17,305 nucleotides of DNA. Source: CAYVHB01 sp964450865. GTDB lineage: Bacteria; Bacillota; Clostridia; Saccharofermentanales; UBA5734. Positions 1 to 6,235 of this stretch are shown one piece after another. Each line of letters opens with the position of its first letter. Position 1 is the first letter of the stretch. The notes under the pieces were generated by a model. That model saw only the letters and a program-made list of their open reading frames with translations. It was not told where the DNA came from and did not search any database. The position numbers and the translations under genes were made by a program. The DNA is taken from the NCBI GenBank assembly GCA_964450865.1, contig CAYVHB010000049.1, positions 1 through 17,305 on the forward strand. Direction: 5' to 3'.

Positions 1-52
1 CTGAATCATGCAGATACCGAAAGGCAATTTACACCAACTTTTGGGACTTGAC

Positions 53-166
53 TTAGGCTCTGAAGATGATCAGACTAAAAACAACGGTCATAATCAATAA
101 AATGAGCTGCCATTTCGTTGGGCGCAGCTGGGCCAGGCGAATGATCTGGCGGCGTAAACGACGCAT
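53..166 (-). CDS. small basic single-span membrane protein (37 aa), hypothetical
   Basis: A 37-codon reading frame runs from ATG at 166 to TAA at 53. The first ten residues are strongly basic (begins MRRLRRQIIR). They are followed by a short linker and one hydrophobic stretch at about residues 20-35 (QLILLIMTVVFSLIIF), ending in RA. This is the topology of a small inner-membrane protein with a cytoplasmic N terminus by the positive-inside rule. The start is supported by an AGAGGTGA ribosome binding site whose AGG core lies about 7 nt upstream of the ATG. I do not recognise the family and infer no function beyond membrane location. A 13-bp inverted repeat lies about 60 bp upstream of the start. 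It could be chance, but the combination of RBS, charge pattern and hydrophobic segment argues for a real gene. Confidence 0.55.
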   Translation of the reverse strand: MRRLRRQIIRLAQLRPTKWQLILLIMTVVFSLIIFRA

Positions 167-223
167 GGGGTCACCTCTCAATGCTACAGATTCCGCAAGC
201 CATCATGGCACTGTTTGTTTCAG

Positions 224-255
224 ATGATACTGCAATGATGCTATTGCAGTATCAT
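224..255. repeat. perfect 13-bp inverted repeat
   Basis: ATGATACTGCAAT (224-236) and its exact reverse complement (243-255) flank the 6-nt spacer GATGCT. Neither strand has a T-run after it, so it is not a standard intrinsic terminator. It lies about 60 bp upstream of the 37-aa gene and would form a stable hairpin in that gene's leader, or serve as a dyad operator. Confidence 0.8.
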
Positions 256-295
256 GGTATCACATGCTGCAAATTTAATAAATAACAAAAATTGT

Positions 296-325
296 ATGAT
301 ATAGGCGAATACCATAAATAAACAA
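296..325 (-). promoter_or_regulatory. weak candidate promoter for the 37-aa gene
   Basis: On the minus strand TTGTTT (320-325) is followed, after 18 nt, by TATCAT (296-301), 5/6 to the -10 consensus. The -35 match is poor (3/6). Transcription would begin near 289 and include the 224-255 hairpin in the leader. Confidence 0.25.
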
Positions 326-493
326 TAAATATCTGGCCTTTGTATTGCATATAAGTTGTCATTTTTCATTTATTGCCATGAATTTAGCAATATTATTCAA
401 AATATAGGCTGTAACAGCCCTGGCACGCAGTGCCCATTTAGAAGTAGCTTTATAACATCGTCGGATGCTTCAATTGCATATGGCTCCACGCTG

Positions 494-524
494 AAAAAAC
501 GCTGCGGCCGAAGCTGCAGCGTTT
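494..524 (-). terminator. intrinsic terminator of the YtxH-DUF948 operon
   Basis: Read on the minus strand, AAACGCTGC pairs with GCAGCGTTT (9 bp). Inside it is a mismatch, then GC-TTCG-GC, a UUCG tetraloop, and a T-run follows (GTTTTTT). It lies about 140 bp after the DUF948 stop codon. Stem, tetraloop and U-tract make this a textbook Rho-independent terminator. Confidence 0.88.
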
Positions 525-660
525 CTGATCAGTTTGCTGATTGTGATTCAATGGTCTGGCTTGTTTTTGGACTCGGGCCCCTGGACGGGGCGGTCGGGCT
601 CGTTGCATGACAGCGGGGGGCCGGATGCGCAACCGGATGATCGCGTCAGCCAGGCTGGAA

Positions 661-1152
661 TCAGCGCTTGCGGCCGAAGAAGCCGGTCTTCTTTTTCTTC
701 TTCTCGCGGCCGGAAAACTTGCCGATCAGGTCGACGATCGAGCCGATGATCGCCGTGATCGAGCCGAGCTGGCTGCCGGTGTCATGCATGCCGCCGAAAA
801 AATTGTGGACGCCCCCTGAGACCTCATGGACGGTATTGCCGACGGCCTCGACGCCTTCGCGGACGGTCGTGGTCATGACCTGGGCATCCTTGAGGATCAC
901 GGGGACGGACTCATTGGCCGAAGTGGTCAGGGCCGAGACATTGGAACTGATGGTATCGACTTTCTTGAGCAGGTCGGGGAGCTGCTTGAGGGTGTCGGCC
1001 AGGGGGGTCTGGGCGGCGTCGACCATCTTCTGCACGCCGTTGAGGGTCCGGATCAGCTTGGCCAGGACGACGATCAGGTAGATGATGAAGACGATGCCGA
1101 CGAGGATCAGGCCGCCGAGCAGCAGGTCCATGAGGTCAACTGTGACTTGCAT
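661..1152 (-). CDS. DUF948 (YtxG-like) membrane-anchored protein
   Basis: The product is 163 residues. An N-terminal transmembrane segment (about residues 9-31, with the run GGLILVGIVFIIYLIVVL) is followed by an amphipathic helical region with the 'SSNVSALTTSANESVPVILKD'-type pattern of DUF948 proteins. The tail is extremely basic (KKKKK near 151-155, ending GRKR). B. subtilis YtxG belongs to DUF948 and is encoded beside YtxH, as here. The gene starts 38 bp after the YtxH-like gene and shares its promoter and the terminator at 494-524. The ATG at 1152 has only a weak SD (AAAGTAGG about 10 nt upstream), so translation may be partly coupled. The predicted role is membrane-associated and stress-linked by family; no enzymatic activity is known or visible. 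An ATG at residue 8 is an alternative start but would leave almost no residues before the membrane segment. Confidence 0.85.
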   Translation of the reverse strand: MQVTVDLMDLLLGGLILVGIVFIIYLIVVLAKLIRTLNGVQKMVDAAQTPLADTLKQLPDLLKKVDTISSNVSALTTSANESVPVILKDAQVMTTTVREGVEAVGNTVHEVSGGVHNFFGGMHDTGSQLGSITAIIGSIVDLIGKFSGREKKKKKTGFFGRKR

Positions 1153-1190
1153 GTGACAACCTACTTTCTTTCAAATTTCGGTCTGTACCG

Positions 1191-1520
1191 TCAGCCTGGA
1201 GTCTCTTCCTTGGGTGTTTCTTCGGCCGCCGGCGCTTCAGCGGCCGGGGCGGCGGGCTCTTCCTTCTTCAGGTGGGACTTGATCTCTCCGACTTTCTCCT
1301 TGGCCAGGTCAGCAGCCTTGGTCGCGGCAGCTTTGGCCTTCTCGGCACCCATCTGTGCGCCGACGCGGATGTCAGCACGGGTTTCCTTGCCGGATTTGGG
1401 AGCAAAAAGAATACCGGCTACGGCGCCGAGCAGAGCCCCGGCGGTAACGCCAGCGGCGACTTTCTTGGTCTGGTCTTTCTTCTTTTTGGCAGACATGGAT
1501 TTCAGGACGTCTTTAAGCAT
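1191..1520 (-). CDS. YtxH-family protein
   Basis: The product is 109 residues. It has a lysine-rich N terminus (about 12-20), one glycine/alanine-rich hydrophobic segment (about 21-39), and immediately after it the family hallmark GILFAPKSGKETR. A helical, alanine- and lysine-rich segment (about 50-85) and an acidic Pro/Ala/Glu-rich tail complete it. The start at 1520 is chosen because AAGGAGG lies 9 nt upstream; an in-frame ATG at 1568 would place this SD inside the gene. It is the first gene of a two-gene operon with the DUF948 protein, the same partnership as ytxH/ytxG of B. subtilis but in reverse order. YtxH proteins are membrane-associated and linked to general stress in bacilli; their biochemical function is not established. 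The Pro/Ala/Glu tail is probably disordered. Confidence 0.88.
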   Translation of the reverse strand: MLKDVLKSMSAKKKKDQTKKVAAGVTAGALLGAVAGILFAPKSGKETRADIRVGAQMGAEKAKAAATKAADLAKEKVGEIKSHLKKEEPAAPAAEAPAAEETPKEETPG

Positions 1521-1604
1521 GTTCTGTTGCCTCCTTTTCAAGTCCGAACAACCTCGGCTAGCCGGCACGGTTTGTCCGGCGATTGTCGTATTTGTTCATA
1601 TATA

Positions 1605-1633
1605 AGCATACCACTAATGGGTATATTTGTAAA
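1605..1633 (-). promoter_or_regulatory. promoter of the YtxH-DUF948 operon
   Basis: On the minus strand TTTACA (1628-1633; 5/6) is separated by 17 nt from TATGCT (1605-1610; 4/6). This would start transcription near 1598 and give a leader of about 80 nt before the ATG at 1520. Confidence 0.55.
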
Positions 1634-1678
1634 AACTGAATTTGTGTGAATTCGTGACGGTTGGGGATTTTTTCTGGC

Positions 1679-1697
1679 GGGATGAGGGGTGGGCGGG
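1679..1697 (+). other. potential G-quadruplex motif
   Basis: GGGATGAGGGGTGGGCGGG contains four runs of three or more Gs with loops of 4, 1 and 1 nt, satisfying the usual G3+N1-7 rule. It sits about 45 bp upstream of the -35 element of the YtxH operon promoter, on the non-transcribed side. Whether it folds in the cell cannot be told from sequence. Confidence 0.5.
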
Positions 1698-1937
1698 ACG
1701 GCTGCCGGCGGGCGATCGAACAGTGGGGATAACACCTGGGGATGCGGGACCGCGGGCTTTCGGACGGCGATGTGATGGGCATCAGCAGGGGGGTCGTGGC
1801 TGGTGTCGGGGGGCTTGATTTTGGGGGTGCCCATTGATGGCGGCGTCATGATCGTGCGAAGCTGGGATTGCGGGAGCAGAGATGCTTTCGATTGATCAGA
1901 TTTTTGCCAGATTGGACAGCAGATGATCGATTCAGGC

Positions 1938-1966
1938 TGGGCATCTGGCGATTGAATTTGTATACT
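1938..1966 (+). promoter_or_regulatory. candidate promoter of the zinc-ribbon/AIM24 gene
   Basis: TGGGCA (1938-1943; 4/6) is followed after 17 nt by TATACT (1961-1966; 5/6). Transcription would start near 1973 and leave a leader of about 150 nt to the ATG at 2123. Moderate matches only. Confidence 0.35.
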
Positions 1967-2122
1967 GGAATCCAGGATGAATCACGGGCTGGCTGTTGGG
2001 CAGCATGTAAGCGCATCCAGGACTTTCTCAACGCAAGGTCACGGTCAGCTGGCCGGATCCGGCGCGATTTGATGGACCTGGAAGATTAAACAGATCCAGA
2101 TAAACGAGGGGGATTTTGATTT

Positions 2123-3796
2123 ATGTTTTGTTCGCAATGTGGCAAGAAAAACAACGACCAAAACACTTTTTGCAGCTTTTGCGGTCATCGGATGAGGGCT
2201 GCAGCTGCCCCAGCCGGGCCAGCTGTTCCGCAGGCCGGGACAGTGACACAGCCGGTTCAGCAGCCTGTTCAGCAGCCGGTGACTCAGTCGCAGTCGGTTC
2301 AGCAGCCTGCATGGCAGCAGCCGGTGGCTCAGTCGCAGCCGGTTCAGCAGCCTGCATGGCAGCAGCCGGTGACTCAACCGCAGCCGGTGGCTCAGTCGCA
2401 GTCGGTTCAGCAGCCTGCATGGCAGCAGACGGTGGCTCAGCCGCAGCCGGTGGCTCAGCCGCAGCCGGTCGTCCAGCCGCAGACGGCGGTACAACAGCAA
2501 CCGGCCCAACCCCAACCCGTTGTGCCAGCGCAACCGGTTCAGCCGGATCCGTTCCAGCCTGTTCAGTCGATTCCTTTCTCAATGACGCTGCCAATCCAGC
2601 TCGAACCAGATGCGGATCAGGCGCCGATGATGCAGCCGACTGCAGCGGCCGAAGCTCGGGAGCCGGTTGTTCCAGTACCGGTCAGCGATCTGTCACAGAG
2701 CGGCATCGTCCCCCCTGTCGCGCCGCCAGTCGCGCAAGAGATTCCCGGGTCCGCTTCCCTGCCGGTCATTGAGATGACTGTCACGCCAGCTGAGGAATCG
2801 ACAGTTATATCCGTTTCTGACGTAACTGCTGCCGCGCCTGCCGCACCGCCGGCGATTCCGGTTGTTCCTTTGGCCGCGCCGATCCCGCCACTTGTCGCGC
2901 CTGTTGAACCGGTACCACCGCCGACACTTCCGGTTGCGCTTGTGGCTGTGCCGGTCCCGCCGCCTGTCGCGCCTGTTGAACCGGCCACACCGCCGGTGTC
3001 TCCGGTTGCGCCCGTGGCCCCACCGGTTGCCGCTGCGCCTGTCAGGCCGCCCGTGCCTGGACCGGCCGCCAACAGTTACTTTATTCCGACCTCACCCCTG
3101 CCGCCGGCTGGTTCGCTGCAGTATACGATCTTTGGCGGTCAGTTGCCGGCGGTTTCGATCCGGCTCAATCAGGGCGACAGCATTTATACGCAGTCGGGTG
3201 GCCTGAGCTGGATGGATGGCGGCATTGCCATGGAGACGAACATGAAGGGCGGCCTGATGAAAGGGCTGGGCCGGGTTTTCAGCGGTGACAGCCTGTTCAT
3301 GGCGACTTATACATCGCGGGCGCCGCAACAGGAAATTGTCATCTCCAGTACCTTCCCGGGCTCGATTGTCGCTATCGAACTGCGCGGTAATACAGTCATT
3401 GCCCAGAAGTCGGCGTTCTTGTGCGCCCAGCCGAACGTGCAACTCAGTGCGCATGTCGTAAAAGGCCTGACGGCCGGCTTGTTTGGCGGCGAGGGGATTG
3501 TCTTGCAGAAGCTGACCGGCCAGGGCCTGGTTTTCCTCGAGATTGACGGCACACTGGTCGAGCGGGTGTTGCAGCCGGGTGAGACAATCAAGGTCGACAC
3601 GGGCAATGTCGCGGCTTTTGACGAATCGGTGCAGTATCAGGCGGAAATGGTCAAGGGCTTCAAGAATGTGCTGTTTGGCGGCGAAGGCTTGTTCCTGACC
3701 ACGCTGACTGGCCCGGGCCGGGTCTGGCTGCAGACGATGACGCTGCCGGGCTTTGCCAGGAACCTGATCCCTTTCCTGCCCAAGCCGTCAAACTGA
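2123..3796 (+). CDS. zinc-ribbon / Pro-Gln linker / AIM24-family protein
   Basis: The product is 557 residues in three parts. Residues 3-20 form a zinc ribbon (C3-x2-C6 and C17-x2-C20). Residues about 30-330 are a low-complexity linker rich in Pro, Gln, Val and Ala, with 15-residue repeats (54-104) and a 24-residue duplication (254-301). Residues about 331-557 are an AIM24 domain (TIGR00266/PF01987), recognised by FGGQLPAVSIRLNQGDSIYT, the SGGLSWMDGGIAMETNMKGG region and two LFGGEG...LTGxG motifs. AIM24 proteins form a beta-sandwich fold; the bacterial function is unsettled. The ATG at 2123 follows GAGGGGG about 10 nt upstream. There is no signal peptide or membrane span, so it is probably cytoplasmic, with the linker acting as a long flexible tether. 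It is transcribed alone and ends at a clear terminator. The zinc-ribbon fusion and linker length are unusual for AIM24, which is normally a free domain of about 200-250 residues. Confidence 0.92.
   Translation: MFCSQCGKKNNDQNTFCSFCGHRMRAAAAPAGPAVPQAGTVTQPVQQPVQQPVTQSQSVQQPAWQQPVAQSQPVQQPAWQQPVTQPQPVAQSQSVQQPAWQQTVAQPQPVAQPQPVVQPQTAVQQQPAQPQPVVPAQPVQPDPFQPVQSIPFSMTLPIQLEPDADQAPMMQPTAAAEAREPVVPVPVSDLSQSGIVPPVAPPVAQEIPGSASLPVIEMTVTPAEESTVISVSDVTAAAPAAPPAIPVVPLAAPIPPLVAPVEPVPPPTLPVALVAVPVPPPVAPVEPATPPVSPVAPVAPPVAAAPVRPPVPGPAANSYFIPTSPLPPAGSLQYTIFGGQLPAVSIRLNQGDSIYTQSGGLSWMDGGIAMETNMKGGLMKGLGRVFSGDSLFMATYTSRAPQQEIVISSTFPGSIVAIELRGNTVIAQKSAFLCAQPNVQLSAHVVKGLTAGLFGGEGIVLQKLTGQGLVFLEIDGTLVERVLQPGETIKVDTGNVAAFDESVQYQAEMVKGFKNVLFGGEGLFLTTLTGPGRVWLQTMTLPGFARNLIPFLPKPSN
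2282..2470 (+). repeat. in-frame 45-bp coding repeats plus 18-bp units
   Basis: The unit encodes (T/A)QSQ(S/P)VQQPAWQQ(P/T)V. Two copies are adjacent (residues 54-83). A third (90-104) follows an 18-bp insertion encoding TQPQPV, and two more AQPQPV units follow. The repeat DNA is nearly identical between copies, pointing to recent slippage or recombination. All units are multiples of three, so the frame is kept. Confidence 0.9.
2882..3025 (+). repeat. imperfect 72-bp tandem duplication in the linker
   Basis: Two 24-residue units (254-277 and 278-301) share the pattern xPPxVAPVEPxxPPxxPVAxVAxP. The second is more diverged than the 45-bp repeats upstream, suggesting an older duplication. Confidence 0.75.
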
Positions 3797-3838
3797 TGTA
3801 GAAACCCGCTATTGAGCAGCTATGCTTCGCGCATGATG

Positions 3839-3879
3839 TAACCAGATCCCGGCTAACGGCATGGATCTGGTTATTTTTC
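3839..3879 (+). terminator. intrinsic terminator of the AIM24 gene
   Basis: TAACCAGATCC (3839-3849) pairs perfectly with GGATCTGGTTA (3863-3873) around a 13-nt loop and is followed by TTTTT. It lies about 45 bp after the stop codon. Confidence 0.88.
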
Positions 3880-3964
3880 GCTTCAATTTTCCCAAATTTC
3901 CTAATTTCCGACTCTGGTCTTCATTACTGAAACAGAACAGCATGGTATCATGTTTTTAAATATT

Positions 3965-3985
3965 ATTGTTATATTTTATAACAAT
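3965..3985. repeat. AT-rich palindrome next to the ATPase operon promoter
   Basis: ATTGTTATA (3965-3973) and TATAACAAT (3977-3985) form a perfect 9-bp inverted repeat with spacer TTT, ending 5 bp before the -35 box. The position suits a repressor or activator operator. Its base composition makes chance formation more likely than for a mixed sequence. Confidence 0.6.
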
Positions 3986-3990
3986 TTTTA

Positions 3991-4018
3991 TTGAAATATC
4001 AAGAATCTGTGCTAATAT
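3991..4018 (+). promoter_or_regulatory. promoter of the ATPase-TOPRIM operon
   Basis: TTGAAA (3991-3996; 4/6) is followed after 16 nt by TAATAT (4013-4018), which is preceded by TGC, giving an extended -10 (TGnTAATAT). Transcription would begin near 4025, leaving a leader of about 190 nt before the ATG at 4214. Confidence 0.55.
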
Positions 4019-4083
4019 ATCATATAAAGAACATACATGAATCAACAAATGTTGTGGACGTATTCATCAGGCACATGCTTGAA

Positions 4084-4160
4084 GAACGATTGCAGAGCGA
4101 ACGTAAACGTTGCGAATGCCAAATGACACGAACATAAACGACTCGAACGCAACACGAACG
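4084..4160 (+). repeat. phased GAAC(G) motifs in the leader
   Basis: GAAC or GAAT begins at 4084, 4099, 4114, 4130, 4145 and 4156, that is at intervals of 15, 15, 16, 15 and 11 bases. Most copies read CGAACG. They alternate with TAAACG (4104-4109, 4135-4140 and 4170-4175). The array lies between the promoter and the start codon of the ATPase gene. It could be an iterated protein-binding site or a decayed tandem repeat. Confidence 0.6.
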
Positions 4161-4213
4161 CATCTGATATAAACGTACATCAAGCGTTTTCGGACAAACA
4201 AGCGGGTGAACTC

Positions 4214-5545
4214 ATGTTTTCGTATGTTAAACTAAAAAACTTCAAATCACTAACGGATATCATTATCGATTTCCGGGCTGCTAACAGAAAACCGAAGAAA
4301 CTGGTGCTGATTTATGGAGAAAATGGATCTGGCAAGACCAACATTGTTGAGTCTTTCAGTTTACTAAAAGTATTGTCAAGTACCATTCGGAATCAGACAG
4401 CCCTCGCCAAATTCATTGCGCAGATCAGCGAAAAAAATGATGGCGACCGGCAGCAAGTCGTTGACCTTTTCAAGAGACATGCGTCTTCTTATGACCTGGA
4501 CGAAGCGTTCAACTCAGTCAGGACTCAAAATTCATCTGATGACATCGTTCTGGAGTATGGTTTTTACCTGGATGGCAAAGAAGGATACTACAGGCTTGTC
4601 TATGGTGAAGAGCTCAAGGAAGAGTCGCTTTACTTCACTTTGAAAAAAAATACGGGGTATCACTTTAAAATCACGAAAGGTACCAGACCACAGATTTCTA
4701 ATCTATGTATTACAAATTCTGATTACTACAACTCAATGAACGACAAAATCGTCAAGTTTTGGGGTAAGCATACCTTCCTGTCAATTATTGACCATGATTT
4801 CGAGCTGATGAATGAGGCTTACATGATCGATTCGATCAGTACTTCTTTCTACAGTGTGTTGAAATTTATCACTCAATTTCACATTCAACTGAAACGGTTC
4901 GATATTTCTGAAGGAGCCTGGGCTACCAGGCACAGTGCCCTGGTTAATCTGGACGAAGGAAGCATCGCCAGGCATGACTTGGTTGAGCTCGACCAGAAAG
5001 CCGAGCTCGTGAGGATTGTTTTGACATCATTGTATTCGGATATCAAAGATGCCTATTATCAGCACGAGTCTGACGATGATGATAAACGTGTTCATTATAA
5101 ATTGTTTCTGAAAAAAATCATCGGCGGCGTGATCAGGGATATTGATTTTCAGCAGGAATCATCAGGCACAAGAAACCTGCTGCAAATGATGTTGCCGATT
5201 TCCGAGGCTGTACTGGGTAATACTGCAATTATAGACGAAGCAGATACCGGGATGCACGATTTGTTATTTAATAATTTTATCTCTCGAGTGTCGGAAGAGC
5301 TACAGGGTCAGCTGATTCTTACCACGCATAATACGACGTTACTTAAATACACAGACATGAACGCCATTCACTTTCTGCTCGTTGACGCCATGGGCAACAA
5401 GAAATTCGTCAGTGTTGCCGATTACCCAGTCCGGACCCAGCAAAGTCATAACATTCAGGACCGCTACCTGCAGGGCATCTATGGCGGTGTTCCTCTTGTG
5501 GGATATCTGGATTTTAGCGAAATTCGCAACTTGCTGGAGGAATAG
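4214..5545 (+). CDS. AAA/ABC-type ATPase of a two-gene defence-like module (AAA_15/AAA_21, OLD/RloA-like)
   Basis: The product is 443 residues. The N terminus MFSYVKLKNFKSL is the usual first strand of SMC/OLD-type ATPases. Walker A is GENGSGKT (35-42) and the ABC signature-like motif is ESSGTRNLLQ (315-324). Walker B is TAIIDEAD (337-344, with D341 and E342), and the switch His is in LTTHN (H372). The C-terminal RYLQGIYGGVP (417-427) is shared by many ATPases of the RloA/AbiLi kind. The middle (about 50-300) is the helical insertion where these families vary. All nucleotide-binding residues are intact. The stop codon abuts the ATG of the TOPRIM-like gene, so the two are co-translated. Relatives drive anti-phage systems in which the ATPase senses infection and licenses a partner nuclease; that role here is inference. 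The start has only a weak SD (GGGTGA 5 nt upstream). The DNA is clearly AT-richer than the flanks, suggesting horizontal acquisition. Confidence 0.88.
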   Translation: MFSYVKLKNFKSLTDIIIDFRAANRKPKKLVLIYGENGSGKTNIVESFSLLKVLSSTIRNQTALAKFIAQISEKNDGDRQQVVDLFKRHASSYDLDEAFNSVRTQNSSDDIVLEYGFYLDGKEGYYRLVYGEELKEESLYFTLKKNTGYHFKITKGTRPQISNLCITNSDYYNSMNDKIVKFWGKHTFLSIIDHDFELMNEAYMIDSISTSFYSVLKFITQFHIQLKRFDISEGAWATRHSALVNLDEGSIARHDLVELDQKAELVRIVLTSLYSDIKDAYYQHESDDDDKRVHYKLFLKKIIGGVIRDIDFQQESSGTRNLLQMMLPISEAVLGNTAIIDEADTGMHDLLFNNFISRVSEELQGQLILTTHNTTLLKYTDMNAIHFLLVDAMGNKKFVSVADYPVRTQQSHNIQDRYLQGIYGGVPLVGYLDFSEIRNLLEE

Positions 5546-6127
5546 ATGGGAAATCGGCCGCAATTCCATTACATGAGACTGATGGTAATTGTTCATGGTA
5601 AATCAGAACTGCATCTTTGCAACTATATCAAGAATAATTTGAGGTTGATGATAGAGGTCATCGGCGATAAGGATGGAGAAAAAAGTATTCAAATAAATTC
5701 CCTGACGAGTTATTTAAACAACTCACTATTTTCCGATATCCGGAGGTTTGTTGCCCGGTATCCCGTTGAACAAACAAAAGGGAATAAAATCAGGAATTTC
5801 CAACTCTTCACTATTATGGACACAGACGACTGTACGCCAGAACAGTTGCAAGCATATAAGGATAAATCAATATTCAAGAAGCACTGGTTGAGGGATTATA
5901 TCGTTCCAATTTATAATATTGGTAATCTGGAGGATGTCCTTAAAAGGGCCAATTGGCCTTGTCCGGACAAAAAGAAGGATTATTGTCGTGTCTTCCCAGT
6001 CAAACGCGGCGAGCACGATATTGAACAGGTTCGGATGTTTTGTGAATCAATGTACAGGGTTCGATCAATAAGCAATTTGCATCTTTTTATTCAAAGCTGC
6101 ATCGACCAACATGAGTTGTTTAATTAG
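5546..6127 (+). CDS. small TOPRIM-like (RloB/AbiLii/DUF4435-like) putative effector
   Basis: The product is 193 residues. The features visible fit a minimal TOPRIM-like fold. A first strand with a glutamate, RLMVIVHGKSE (11-21), occupies the place of the usual VEGxxE motif. A helix follows, then a strand ending in an acidic cluster, FTIMDTDD (88-95, with D92, D94 and D95). A third acidic position is in YNIGNLEDVL (123-132). The glycine-loop and DxD spacing match OLD/RloB-type nucleases, but no full family signature is recognisable, so this is a structural guess. It begins immediately after the ATPase stop codon (TAG-ATG), with GGAGG inside the end of the upstream gene, so stoichiometry is probably coupled. 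In AbiL, RloAB and PARIS, an ATPase is likewise paired with such a protein, and activation of the effector arrests the infected cell. At 193 residues it is shorter than typical AriB. No membrane segment or signal peptide is present. Confidence 0.7.
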   Translation: MGNRPQFHYMRLMVIVHGKSELHLCNYIKNNLRLMIEVIGDKDGEKSIQINSLTSYLNNSLFSDIRRFVARYPVEQTKGNKIRNFQLFTIMDTDDCTPEQLQAYKDKSIFKKHWLRDYIVPIYNIGNLEDVLKRANWPCPDKKKDYCRVFPVKRGEHDIEQVRMFCESMYRVRSISNLHLFIQSCIDQHELFN

Positions 6128-6235
6128 AAAAACACACAGGACTTTAACGATACCAATTTGGCTGAATGATAGTTCAGAAAATTAGCATCTTTTCATCGGG
6201 TATTTCAGCGGGCGTAAGCAGAAAGGGGCATTTTA

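Larger units (their letters stand above)
167..660. other. intergenic region, AT-rich left part
   Basis: This gap of about 490 bases lies between the small membrane gene and the DUF948 stop codon. The AT-rich part (about 260-480) holds a perfect inverted repeat (224-255) and a weak minus-strand promoter candidate. The operon terminator is at 494-524. Bases 525-660 are the 3' untranslated part of the DUF948 transcript. Plus-strand frames here lack a ribosome binding site and protein-like composition. Confidence 0.6.
1521..2122. other. divergent intergenic region, GC-rich with G-tracts
   Basis: This gap of about 600 bases separates two divergent transcription units. It contains the minus-strand promoter of the YtxH operon (1605-1633), a run of G-tracts between about 1660 and 1835 including a four-tract quadruplex motif, and a possible promoter for the zinc-ribbon/AIM24 gene (1938-1966). 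Short open frames at 1868-2089 have no ribosome binding site and no recognisable product, so I do not call a gene. Confidence 0.6.
3797..4213. other. intergenic region at the left edge of the AT-rich island
   Basis: This gap of about 415 bases holds the AIM24 terminator, then a sharp change to AT-rich DNA from about 3880. It continues with an AT palindrome (3965-3985), a good promoter (3991-4018) and a leader of about 190 nt carrying regularly spaced GAAC motifs (4084-4160). No gene is seen. Confidence 0.65.

Noticed and set aside
826..1649. Plus-strand frames opposite the DUF948 and YtxH genes
   Set aside because: The minus-strand genes have recognisable families, RBSs, a promoter and a terminator; the plus-strand products have none.
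1868..2089. 73-codon plus-strand frame before the AIM24 gene
   Set aside because: No RBS and no recognisable product. A gene remnant is possible but cannot be supported.
2282..2470. Possible CRISPR array
   Set aside because: The repeats are in-frame coding units without unique spacers, multiples of three, inside a clear gene.
2045..3072. Minus- and plus-strand open frames with Arg-Leu-Leu, Ala-Ala-Glu or Gly-Ala-Thr repeats across the linker-coding DNA
   Set aside because: They are shadows created by the Pro/Gln/Val repeat DNA of the zinc-ribbon/AIM24 gene in other frames.
3880..6235. Mobile element with defined ends around the AT-rich island
   Set aside because: No integrase, transposase, terminal inverted repeats or matching flanking direct repeats could be found by eye; only the base composition suggests transfer.
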